From Acanthopleura granulata (taxonomy: Eukaryota > Mollusca > Polyplacophora > Chitonida > Chitonidae): DNA of 64,000 nt. The notes beneath the pieces are model-generated. The model was not told where the DNA came from. It worked only from the letters and a program-made list of their open reading frames with translations, and ran no database searches. Of this stretch, positions 1 through 9,969 are shown piece after piece. The stretch covers positions 496,001-560,000 of the forward strand of contig JABBOT010000029.1 of the NCBI GenBank assembly GCA_016165875.1, read 5' to 3'. Within the stretch, counting starts at the first letter, position 1. Every line of letters starts with the position of its first letter. The position numbers and the translations under genes are program-made.

Positions 1-365
1 CCCCTGTGGAATTACTTTTTATTTGTCACAGATTACAACATAACTTTTAACAATAATAGAGCATTTGTGAAATGAAGAAAAACGTGAAGCTTATTGAATT
101 GTCCATAATCCTACAAGTAAGGAGACAGATAGAAAGAGATGGCATGTGGCAAATACGACCAATTGCTGAACACTTAGACGTATTACACTTTTTGTCCAAT
201 TGCTTCTCTTTTGCAGTCAGACAACTTCATGCAGCTTGTATGCAGTGAATTACTCTTTGTCAACCACATGCAGTGGGTATTATTGCATTGCTACTCTTTG
301 TAACATGTAACATAGGGGTTGGAAATGGAGATGCAGGGGAGGGCAAAAGTATGATGTTTTTGATG
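1..365. other. AT-rich flank, no gene recognised
   Basis: Nothing here reads as coding or repetitive. The short open frame from about 273 has no recognisable motif and runs into the SINE that follows. Confidence 0.5.
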
Positions 366-602
366 TTTATTTATTTATTTTATTTGACTGGTGTTTATTC
401 AGTTATACTACAGCGGCCAGCATTATGGCAGGAGGAATCCCACGAACATTCACAGGTTTCTGGCAGACCTTTGCATGTATGACCGGAGTGGAAGCCAGCA
501 TGAGCTGGGCTTCAACTCATAGCGATCGCGTTGGTGAGAGGCACCTCGGTTATGTTAAGCTGCACTTGAGCACTATATCACTTGGCCATGGACGCCCCCT
601 TT
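366..602 (-). repeat. tRNA-derived SINE, degraded copy
   Basis: On the minus strand this carries the same modules in the same order as the well-preserved SINE at 46454-46715. They are a tRNA-like head (CCATGGACGCC near 595), a middle section with the agctcatgctgg-type block, the ggtctgccag block and the gctggccgc block, and an AT-rich tail of TTTA units (366-390, + strand view). A deletion removes part of the module between the tail and gccgctgtag. The family looks like the widespread mollusc/lophotrochozoan SINE that ends in aaataaataaat, but I am recalling that, not searching. Confidence 0.6.
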
Positions 603-1524
603 GGTGTTTACACGATGTTCTCCCAAAAAATCACTTTACGCCACTTTCATATCCTAATTTCAGTTGCGAAAATTTGCCAAAAAAGCAGGGGTTTCTGGTT
701 ATTTAAGGATTGAGAGCTTCTGGGGACTGGGTGGCTACTGGGCCATTGCCGATTAGGCAGGGATAATATTTCCTCTTTTTGAGCCAACCCGGCTGTGAGT
801 GGTATGGAACGGTCAACAGAATTATTTTAGTAGCCAATAAATTTGAACATGTGGAGAAATAAAATCAAAAATAATAAAAGTTTCATATGTCATGACAAAT
901 GCATGTCTGTGTAGGCCTACGGTTCAGGTAGTTCACTCAAAGCCAGCAGAATGCAGTTTGAGTTTATTTCAAACTAGTGAATATCTAAACTGGTTTGTGA
1001 TTTATAGGCCCTTTTTAGCCATTTGTTTTATCCTCCATGTAAAAGATAAGCCCTTTTCAGCTAAATCCACCTTAAAATGCTTTTATGAATTTGCCCCAGT
1101 TTATTTTGTACTTTGACTAAGAAAGAAGAATTAGTAAGACATTCCCTGCCCTGGACCCCCATCTGTTGGAGAAGGATGCCATTTTCTCTGCGTGAGCCAC
1201 TACATATTTCACGACGTTCCGTTAAGTTTAGACTGAAGCCAACTTAAAATAACTTCATGAATTTGAGGCAGAAGAAGGAAGAAAAATATGTCTTTACCAC
1301 TAAGTTATAGCCGCCAATTTGCATGCTGGTAGTTGTTTTCTGGTCCCATAGGGGGGTTTGGAGCCCCACCCAATTTGCTGTGATAGTCCCTTTTTGCCCC
1401 CATGCTATTTGGAAACTTCTTACGCCTGTTGTATATTGTCATAATTTATTGATACCATAATTCAATGGCAAACCAAACACATCAATAAAAAAAAGCCTGG
1501 GTAAAACTATGATAATGTACTCAC
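603..1524. other. no gene recognised
   Basis: Mixed-composition DNA with only short open frames that lack motifs, start context or similarity to other parts of the window. Confidence 0.4.
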
Positions 1525-1710
1525 TCTCTGGTATGGGCTCTGTCTCTGAGACAAACAATGATGTCCTTCTTGCCCACATAAGATTTATCAAACATGACAT
1601 CCAATTTCTTTGCAATCTCAAGTTTTGATCCAGAATGAAATTGAAGATCTTGCTTAGTTGCATTCTATCTGGACACAACCTTCCTGACATTTGTGAGTTT
1701 CAATGGTGTC
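1525..1710 (-). pseudogene. exon-like block with in-frame stop
   Basis: On the minus strand a strong acceptor (ttcttttctag) ends just before 1710 and a donor (GTGAGTAC) follows 1525. They enclose 186 bp whose start and end phases match. One frame reads as ordinary protein-like sequence (for example HSGSKLEIAKKLDVMFDKSY, then GKKDIIVCLRDRAHTRE) but has a TAG about 13 codons upstream of that segment. Either this is a decayed exon of a host or transposon-derived gene, or the real acceptor lies downstream of the TAG. I do not recognise the family. Confidence 0.3.
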
Positions 1711-1989
1711 CTAGAAAAGAAACTGATACATGTTAACACTTTTCCTAATTGCACTGCATATCTAACATGTCTAAAGTTGTGTGAATGAATGTAAAAAACG
1801 ATTATATATGATACATTGCCCAGAACTGCATACTTTGAAAATACCCTGGACAATGTGCCCTACACTGCATTTGATTTATTTATATACATCCATTATTTAC
1901 TGTGCCATACTATCACATGTATATCTACATGTATACTGGTATGCTTGGGGTTTTAAGTTGTAGTTAACAGTTTTTCAGTCAGACGTCGG

Positions 1990-2200
1990 GGTGTCGTTAA
2001 TATGTATTATGTCTCCTTGTGCCAGAGAGAAAGCAAGCCGCCAAAGCCGTGCTGCCACTGGATATTAGGACATCATGCCAATGACAACAGATATTATACT
2101 GACACTGGATCAACCAGCCCTTTGCCCTTAATCAAACCCCTCAGTGCTGAGTGCCAAGTGAGGCAGCAAGAGAACCATTTGGTATTACCCAACCTGGGAT
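1990..2200 (+). repeat. dispersed SINE-like repeat, copy 1
   Basis: Contains blocks such as ggacatcatgccaa, tactgacactggatcaacca and agtgccaagtgaggc. They recur in the same order on the opposite strand at 47935-48110, as ggaacatcatgccaagg, accgataccgggtcgac and tagtgtcaggcgaggc. The two copies are clearly homologous but diverged. The encoded TDTGSTS in both is a by-product of the repeat, not a gene. Confidence 0.5.
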
Positions 2201-2368
2201 TGAGCAATGATCTGCATATTGTGTATACGTACAGTAGAGCTAGACCCTAGTTGAATGTCCTAAAGTCATTGTCTCTAGACCACACCGCCATGGTCTGGCC
2301 ATCATCAGTGGACCTTGGTCCATTCCTTCCTTCCATCACGGCGTGATCGTCTGGCCATGGTGGGTCCA

Positions 2369-3661
2369 TCATGTTCTCCCTGGTGCGGGTGATGTAACCA
2401 TCACATCCACATCTGATGTTGAAGGGACAACGACCTCCATCGATCCAAACCTGTTAAATGTTTGGACAGGATCTCTAGTGGCCTTAAACAGACGTTCTGT
2501 TGGGCCACTCGGTTTACTGGTATTAATATTAATTTTAAGTTTGTTTTTGGATTTGTTTTTGTCATTATCATTTCTAGAGGGCTGAGGTTCAGGTATACCA
2601 TTGTTTTCCGCATTCTCTACTGGTTTTATTTCTTGTACTGTGATGGTCTGTGTTGAACAAGAGTTCCGGGCAGGTTGAGCTAAAGTCTCCACAGTGAACG
2701 AGCGAGGTTTATCGTTTCCAATGGGCCAAGTCAAGGAAGTTTGAGTTGCAACAGATGTTGCAGCTCGCTTGACTACATTGGCAAACGAAGCCTGCGGTGT
2801 CGTACTCGAAAGTGAGGCCAATTTGCGGGCCTCCTGATAGGAAATGTTGTTTTTAGTTTTTAAAGTGATTATTTGTTTTTCTTTAATGAAAAAAGGACAG
2901 TCCTTAGAGGAGGCCATGTGATCTCGGCCGCAATTGCAGCACTTAATTATGCTGCTGCAGTCAAAACCATCATGACCTTCACTGTCGCATCTGAAACAAA
3001 CCAGTTTATTTTTACATTGGCCTTTGCCATGACCAAATTTTTGGGAAGTAAAACACCGTGTCGGGTTGGTATGTATAAATCCACATTAACCCTATACGGG
3101 CCAATGTAGATATATGATGGTACAGAGGTGGTATTAAAGGTTATGTGATATGTGTTTAATTTTGAGGATGTTGCCAGCTTATTTTGTTGTGAAACGTTTC
3201 ACTCTGACAAGACCCTGTGGTTTTAATTCTGTACAGATTTCTTCTTCAGATGGGTCAAAGATATCCCCATCCCTGTCACGTATTATTTCCTGACAACTGT
3301 TCAGGGTATTGTGAGGGGATGTAAAAACAGATATATCCGAATTTTTTTTCAATGACAGTAAATTTTGAGATTGTTGTTTCCGGAAACATTCGATGAGAAT
3401 GTCTCCGGATCGCAGTTTTTTAACATTTTTTAAAGTACCTGCTGCACCTTGCAAAGCCCTTTTCAAAAGAAAAGGATGTATGTTAGAACCCGGCTTTTGT
3501 TCACTCTTTGTTGAGAGGACTATAAAAGCCGGCCAACTTTCCTGTCCAGTGTCAAGAGGGTCTGAAGAAACCTCCAGCTTTCTCTTTTTATCAGCACCTG
3601 AGATTGGCTGAGAAGACGATCGAACATTAGAGACATTTTGTGAAAGATTAAGGCGATTCAT
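2369..3661 (-). pseudogene. LINE ORF1 (gag-like) of copy A, broken
   Basis: Begins with MNRLNLSQNV and keeps the N-terminal 160 residues open (3661-3179). It then loses frame in the zinc-knuckle region and reopens from HMASSKDCP-type sequence (2917-2369). The C-terminal part carries the family-typical SLTWPIGNDKP and DVMVTSPAPG blocks. ORF1 proteins of this class bind element RNA and form the ribonucleoprotein with ORF2. At least two frameshifts make it non-functional. Confidence 0.8.
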
Positions 3662-4154
3662 AATAAATAATTATAATATTATAATTATAATAATAAATAA
3701 TTGCTAATAACTACTTGAGTGACCCTACGGCCACCGCCTCAAACGCAATCCCACGAACGAAATTTAAGAAAAAATCATTTGTTCTCTAAAGAGTGTTGAT
3801 ATTGAGAAACTTTGGAGCCACGCACAGGCAAGGAGTGACCAGCCGATTGATCGGAACGGGCCATCCGACCGCCCGTCTTTGGAGAAGTAAGGGCCGAAGT
3901 GGAGTGTTGGGCATGAAGATCTCCCAAGATCAACCCGCCCTCAGCCACCAGAATCCCGTCCTCCCCCATTACGGGTGGCAACCCACGGCAAACAGGTTGC
4001 CCCTTTCAGTCGCCTTGTACGACCAGTCCGGGGAGGCTGTGGAACTATTCTATTCACCGGAACCACAGGGGAGAGCCCTAGGTTAGTCGCCTCGAACGAA
4101 AGCTTGCCTAGAGAACTGGGGCCCTATTCTTTTCACTCCCGGAAACCCCGCGGG
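2376..4154 (-). mobile_element. LINE copy A, 5' leader and ORF1 only
   Basis: Minus-strand copy whose 5' end is at the right (ccactcccggaaaccccgcggg). It keeps the leader and most of ORF1, then stops abruptly inside the 3' part of ORF1; no ORF2 or 3' tail follows. This is the reverse of the usual 5' truncation of LINEs, so a later deletion or recombination is more likely than incomplete reverse transcription. About 280 bp of leader next to the ORF1 start, present in other copies, is replaced by a short AT-only palindromic stretch (about 3662-3712). Confidence 0.85.
3775..3981 (-). CDS. 5'-leader ORF of LINE copy A (68 aa)
   Basis: A 68-codon frame (MPPVMGEDGILVAEGG..., ending HSLENK) in the LINE leader. 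The same frame recurs at the equivalent place in five other copies of the family, with substitutions but mostly open. No known domain is visible. It could be a translated upstream ORF or simply a frame kept open because the copies are young. Confidence 0.3.
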   Translation of the reverse strand: MPPVMGEDGILVAEGGLILGDLHAQHSTSALTSPKTGGRMARSDQSAGHSLPVRGSKVSQYQHSLENK

Positions 4155-5119
4155 AAATGTGCAGAAGAAATTAACCGAAACAGGGGCTATGACAGTTATC
4201 TCTGAATGTGAACGCCCGTTTGTCTACACAGATAATTGGCAACAGTTTATGTAGTTGGTGTCCATATGGCTTGATATGCAGGAGAAAGTATGCGGGGCAG
4301 GGACTGGGGAGCGCCCTCTTTCGTGGGACGGCTCCCACTGGTTTGTATCACTCACCCTTTCCGCTTCTGTAGGGGAGATGCTGTAGAAATTTTCTCCGAC
4401 ATGATCTAATTACATAAGGATGTAAATCCTTACCGTCCCACGGCTGTGCGTTGTGACGCAGATGTGTCTCGGGCAGCCGAGAGGCGAAGATGAGTGGAAA
4501 TTAAAAATAGGCAAATCGCAAATCTACTGCATGTGTGCTGAAAATCGTTGGTGAAATCTCTTCACTGTGCGGCACGCGTATAAACCTACATAAGCATGTA
4601 TTTTCGGTCCAGCAGTAAACAGAGTGTCTCTTTCCCTATGTTGACTGTTTATGTAGAGCATTTGTAACTTCACTGCTGAGCAAAGTTTATCACTTGGAGC
4701 TAAAAGCAAATTAGTCGTTTCCACACGTCGGGCCACCTTTAGTTTTGCACTTATAACGTGATAGAAACATCGGCCTGGTGCTTTGTCAATTGTATCCGGT
4801 CGACTGCCGCTCAAAGCGACAAATAAACAACTGTCTCTCCACTCCAAAGGTGAAAACAGACCCTTGCATAGAATTTCCAATTCCTGCACATAAACCACAC
4901 CTGTTCGCAATGCATTATGGGTAATTCTCAACAAACACGGCAGCATTCCCCACGCCCCTGGGCTATTACCATTCTAATATAAGCCCACAGCCACGACTCA
5001 ATCTCTGCACAATTTTTACACACGCATATACCTTGAGTCATAACGAACCCAGTGAAGGCAAGTCTTATTAGGCCAGATTCAACCGTTAAAGAAATATCGG
5101 CGTTTCCAGTTTCTTTTCA
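4155..5119. other. intergenic stretch with inverted repeat
   Basis: Arms CGTGGGACGG (4322-4331) and CCGTCCCACG (4433-4442) form a 10-bp perfect inverted repeat about 100 bp apart, with a smaller palindrome aaggatgtaaatcctt between them. This could be a fold-back element or chance. A 140-codon minus-strand frame (4524-4946) has no recognisable motif and I do not call it a gene. Confidence 0.35.
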
Positions 5120-5335
5120 TTATTAGGGGTTGAAGTAATTCAGGCTTGAATCCTTTTTTCATCTTTTAGGATTATTTGTTTTTTATTTTAAGGATTATTA
5201 GGGGTTGAAGCCATTCAGGTTTGAATGCCTACTGCATCATTTTTGATTATTTGTTTTTATTCTTCTTAGGGGTTGAAGCCATTCCGGCTTGAATCCCTAT
5301 TGTATTTGTTAGGGATTTTTTATATTATTATTCTC
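5120..5335 (+). repeat. three-unit tandem repeat, about 70-75 bp
   Basis: The block attaggggttgaag...ttcaggcttgaat starts near 5122, 5197 and 5266, separated by T-rich spacers (ttatttgttttt). Spacing is about 75 and 69 bp. The units are diverged but unmistakable. The DNA just to the right (about 5336-5480) contains a short acgccgaac motif and nothing else I recognise. Confidence 0.65.
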
Positions 5336-5764
5336 GGCATAACTGTGATGCGTTTGTAGGGAAAACGGTTACGCCGAACTTTATAAAATTTTATTGTGTT
5401 TGTCTGTATAAGTTGTAATTGTGCATGGAATCTTTTGAGCACATCTCGTCACGTGACTTGGCGGTCATCTTGGATTTGATAAAAATCTTAAAACATCTTT
5501 TTCTCTACAACTGGTGATGCGGAAGAATATGTCATGTGACCGAAAATTTTGTTTGTTGCAAATGATTTCTACACTTTTACCCATGATGTCCTACAAATAG
5601 TTCTACCTGATGCAGTTTTGGACGCTGAGCCCAGAGATGGAAGTTTTGGGCAACCGGAAGTGAAGTCATCAAAACTGAAAATGGCTATGTCTCCGTACCC
5701 AGTGAAACTAGAGATGCAATGTTCAGGCCTGACATCATCTCAGGGCAAGCAGACAACTTTCATA

Positions 5765-6440
5765 GCTCAACAGACATAGCTCAAAACTTCAACACGGCTC
5801 AAAACATGAAAAGGAACAAAAATATCAACACTGCTCAAAACGTCAAAACAAACGAAGATGTTGACATGACTGAAAACGTCAACACCACTCAACACGTCAA
5901 CACGGCTCAAAAGGTAAACACGGTCCGACACGGAAAAAGGAATAAACACATCAATACGAACAAAAGCGTCAACATGACTCAAAACGTTACCACGACTCAA
6001 AACGTCAACACGGCTCAAAACATCAAACGAAAAAACGTCAACACCGTTCAAAACGTGAAAACAAACAAAAGCATCAACACGGCTGTAAAGGTCAAAACGA
6101 ACAAAAACGTCAGCGCGACTCAAAACGTCACCACGACTAAAGACGTCAACAAGGCAGAAAACATCAACATGGCTCAAAAAAAAAAACGAAAACGAACCAA
6201 GGCGTCAAAACAAACAAAAGCGTCAACACGGCTCAAAACTTCAAAACGTCTGAACACGTCAAAACGAACAAGAACATCAGCATTGCTCAAAACGTCAAAG
6301 GAAACAAATATGTCGACATGACGCAAAACGTCAAGACAACTCAAGGCGTCAGCACGGCTCAAAAGGTGAATACGGCCTAAAACGGGAAAAGAAAGAAACA
6401 CGTCTGAAAATGTCAACACGGCTCAAAACGTCAAAACGAA
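5765..6440 (+). repeat. minisatellite array, 12-18 bp units
   Basis: About 670 bp built from imperfect units around aacgtcaacacggctcaa, interspersed with aacaaaaacgtc-type variants. On the plus strand a 200-codon frame (5719-6321) reads NVNTAQ/NVKTNK-like repeats. The minus strand is also long open (6177-5767 and 6419-6174) with VDVLSR-type repeats. Openness on both strands follows from a period divisible by three and few stop-generating units, so I call a satellite, not a gene. No spacer/repeat alternation of CRISPR type is present. Confidence 0.8.
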
Positions 6441-7741
6441 AAAAAATGTGTGAGGTTTTACATATTGATTTCAGTCCGAAATTCTGTCACAGAGTGAGCA
6501 TCTTGGACACTGACGATTAGAACTGTATGGCTGGTTCGAGAAATTTATCTCTGCTTTGGTCATAGAATGAGCTGGCGAAGTCCCTGCAAGCATTTAGCAC
6601 CATTAATTACACGTACGTTGGACAATAGGAAATGCTTGAAATAATTTTCTCAGGAAAAAATGCTCGCCTTTTAATCGCCCGAATACACGAGGTGTCAGCA
6701 AATATCAATCAATCAGTCACTATTAAATAAATTAATATCACTCATTTTTGCCCCAATACTGCTGAAGCCATGGTGCTAGAGACCACGCAGTTGTCAGGTA
6801 CCATAATAAAAATACTCTCCGGCACAAGGAGGATTCTGTCCTGTATGTGCCAAAGTCCAGTACTCGTGACTATTAAAGATAAATAGCTTACATAACAAAG
6901 GACACATCCATGGTATACGGATGTCTTTTTTAATTTCAGACAGGAAGTTAACAGTGAAACATGTCTAAATGTTTTTCTGTAGTTTAAAAGTACAAGATAA
7001 TATGTCGGAAAAAAGGAGATTCAACGCATATCTTGTTTCGGTTAATTATCACACCGTTCAATTTCGCACAACGAGGTATTTTTTGTCTTAAGCAAAAGGG
7101 GCAGATCGATTTATTTGTTTTACTATTCAGGGTAATTTCCAGAAAACATGTTATCCTAATGGAATCTCCATACACCCATACACTGCAATTATCTAGCGCT
7201 TTGCCCGAGTAAGATTCTATTTTAATTTTCAGCGAAATATAGAATGACAATGAGAGAGCAACAATTGCCCACGTGGAGTGTGTAGTCACGTTGTCGCACT
7301 TACATAACTGCACTTGAGACGCCGGCATTTGTATGTCTTGACTTGATATATCCACTATCACTTCCATCGTAAAAGTCTCTGTTTGCTGGACAATTATGTA
7401 CTCTCTAGACTGTTATAAGCTTCCATCTCCTCTTCCTTTAAAGGGCAACTGGATGATAACGAGATAAACAGTACAAAAAGCCAACTAAACCCATTTTCAT
7501 TATCAGGATATTAGCTTGTAATGACTAGCTGATATCATATAAAGTGAACTCCTTTTTCCAGATTGCCATATCATGTAATTAGGTGGACAAATTAATTCAT
7601 GGCAAGCCCACCAAAACTATAATTATTAAAAAGCAGCATGATTCAAAATGCAGATGCATGTGAGAAAGTTTAAGAGACACTGACATACATGTAATACCCG
7701 CCTTTTGGTTGCCAACCATACAAATGGAAAAATGTAATCAA
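6441..7741. other. no gene recognised
   Basis: AT-rich DNA. A 127-codon minus-strand frame (6984-7367) lacks recognisable domains and is probably chance. Confidence 0.4.
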
Positions 7742-7972
7742 CAGTTGGTAGCTCAGTTGGTAGCGCAGGAGCATCTCACCAATGCTGCCGCTGTGGGTTT
7801 AAGTCCAGCTCATGCAGGCTTCCTCTCTGGCCAGACGTGGGAAGGTGTGACAAGAACCAGATGGTCGTTGGTTTCCCCCGGCTGGATTTCCTTCCATCAT
7901 AATGCTGGCCACCATCCTATAAGTGAAATATTCTTGAGTACGGCGTAAAATACCAATGAAATACATAAATAC
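7742..7972 (+). repeat. tRNA-derived SINE
   Basis: Head with A-box-like ggtagctcagttggtagcg and B-box-like gggtttaagtcc (RNA polymerase III internal promoter elements). It is followed by the family body (cgtgggaaggtgtg, tcgttggtttcccccgg, ataatgctggcc, gtgaaatattcttgagtacggcg) and an AT-rich tail (aatgaaatacataaatac). The head is tRNA-like but part of a SINE, not a tRNA gene. Confidence 0.75.
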
Positions 7973-8443
7973 CTGAAAACTAAATGTCAAAACCTGCTCC
8001 ATCAGTGACAGATCTAATCTTAATCTGAAATATCTCCATCCCCGTCATCATTGTTTCCAACAAATCTTATACAGGTAGGGACACAAGGGTTATCCAGCCT
8101 CAGCCTTCTCTGTCTTCCGCGTCTCCATCCATGGAGTTGGCTAGGAATTTTACACATGCCTTAAAACATTGGCGGACCTCTGATTGTCTCTGTCGGAAAT
8201 ATAAGAGTAAAGACAAACTTGATTACGATCTGCTTTCTGCTTGAAACGCTTACAGTTATTAAATACAGGAAAGTTAAACACACAGATGTCCAGGGGATAT
8301 TCGCAGCGCGTGGCGAAGCTCTTCAGAACTTCAGGAGGAAAGACGAGAAAGAAAATGTCCCAAGAGTAATTTAATGAATAGCTAATAAAGGGTAAATGTG
8401 TAAGCCTGCAACATCCATAAAATAAAAGGCATTAAATACTTAC

Positions 8444-8591
8444 CGCCGTTCCAGGCCCTGTACTTGTCTCTTTTCTTTGGCACCCCCGTCCAGTTATATT
8501 GTTGTTGTAAAGCGGTGTTCATTAAAAATCTCAGCACCCCTGTCATTGCAGCATTAAAAGCCTTCCCCTCTATAAGTTCCATTTTGAAAAC
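8444..8591 (-). CDS. exon, DUF4806-like fragment
   Basis: On the minus strand the acceptor tattattttttag precedes 8591 and a near-perfect donor (G|GTAAGTAT) follows 8444, giving a 148-bp exon of 49 codons plus one base. The peptide (GVLRFLMNTALQQQYNWTG, then a PKKRDKYRAWNG-type basic stretch) resembles the DUF4806 pattern as I recall it: a hydrophobic helix, then N-W-x-G and a lysine-rich segment. That domain occurs in many invertebrate proteins of unknown function, often near transposon-derived genes. Other exons of the gene are not recognisable in this window. Confidence 0.4.
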
Positions 8592-9727
8592 CTAAAAAAT
8601 AATACCAGCCAATAAAGAGGATGTGCTTATTATGACATGTAGGTGGTAAACCTGCCTGAAATGCTACTTAGCAGGATTAGTTATTCCATTAAGTTGCAAG
8701 TGGAGGGGAATTAGATCTGTTTGTCCACCTGTCCGTCAACACCTGCCTTCTTAATTGTGTTATCAGTTTTTCTATTTTTTTTTTGGACTAACTGGTTTGA
8801 AACTATCAAACTATCTTGCAGAGTAATGAAGGTATACACAATATTAAATATATTGCCCAAAATGGACAAAAAACCCCCACAAAAGTAATAGTGATGATGT
8901 AGTTATCATGAGTAAACAGACCAATAAAAGCTGTATCTGAAGATACTTTCACTGATTCTTCTCACTCATTTTTTTCACCGGGCTAAATGCAGTCAAATGC
9001 TTTTATTGCACGTTAGCTTTTATAGATCACAGTGATAATGTGGCATCGCACAACTGTCTGTACGTCATTATATCCAGGTTTAAATAATATTCTTCTGAAC
9101 GATATCCATATAATGTGTGCTTGTGCATTAAACTTTAGGGATAGAGGAAAGTCGATGTGACCTCACTGGTTAACCAACATTATCAATATGGGCCATAAAA
9201 ACATTTCCATTCTCTCATAGATTATATTTACCGGTAATCAGGATTTATCTTAGTGATAGAAATAAACTACGTATGCATCGATAAATAAATAAAACCAGTA
9301 TATTGGCTTACTACGATTACAAGGAGTTACTGTTTTATGAATTACAACACTGGTTTTATTCATTGGGGTTCACCGTTTACATGGATTTTGTATCTATTAC
9401 ATGTTGCTAATATAATCTTTGAAAAAAAACCCGTTCAGATGCAAGCATCTTTGGGTTATACAGGGATGCATACTTCTGAGAGGAAACTGGACATATCAAG
9501 AGCATGAGTGTATACAGTCAGGTAATCAAGAGATGGATTTGAAACCTTAACTACGGGTAAATTATTGTTATGAACATTAAAAGGTTGATATTTTCTTCAT
9601 CTTAAGCCACAGACCCATGTATCAAATTAGTAGATCGCCATTGCTTATAGTATAGCTATACCCTACCCTATCCCATAATACACCATCAATATGAGCTATT
9701 TGGAGATGTTAACCTTTGGATAAAATG
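8592..9727. other. intron-like or intergenic AT-rich DNA
   Basis: No exon or repeat recognised between the exon-like block at 8.44-8.59 kb and LINE copy B. Confidence 0.4.
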
Positions 9728-9969
9728 AATGAATGAGTGAATGATTATGGCTTAACGCCACATCGGCAATATCTCAGCCATATCGTGGCGAGAACAAGGT
9801 GGAACCACGAGACAGTTCAGGTTTTCGATAGTGACGTGAGAACATTAAAAAGAAAACAAAAATGTACGGCCATGGGTTAAAATCAGGTAAGAAAACCAAA
9901 ACAGTTAAAACTAGAAAACCAGCATATTAAGGAAATTTTATAACGAATATTTATTTTTGGGAATTTAAT

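Noticed and set aside
4524..4946. 140-codon minus-strand gene
   Set aside because: No domain, no splice signals; composition equals surroundings.
5765..6440. CRISPR-like array
   Set aside because: Units are short, contiguous and mutually diverged with no unique spacers; eukaryotic context.
6984..7367. 127-codon minus-strand gene
   Set aside because: Random-looking residue order, no motif.
7742..7815. tRNA gene suggested by A- and B-box-like sequence
   Set aside because: No complete cloverleaf. The block is followed by the SINE body and AT tail, so it is the SINE head.
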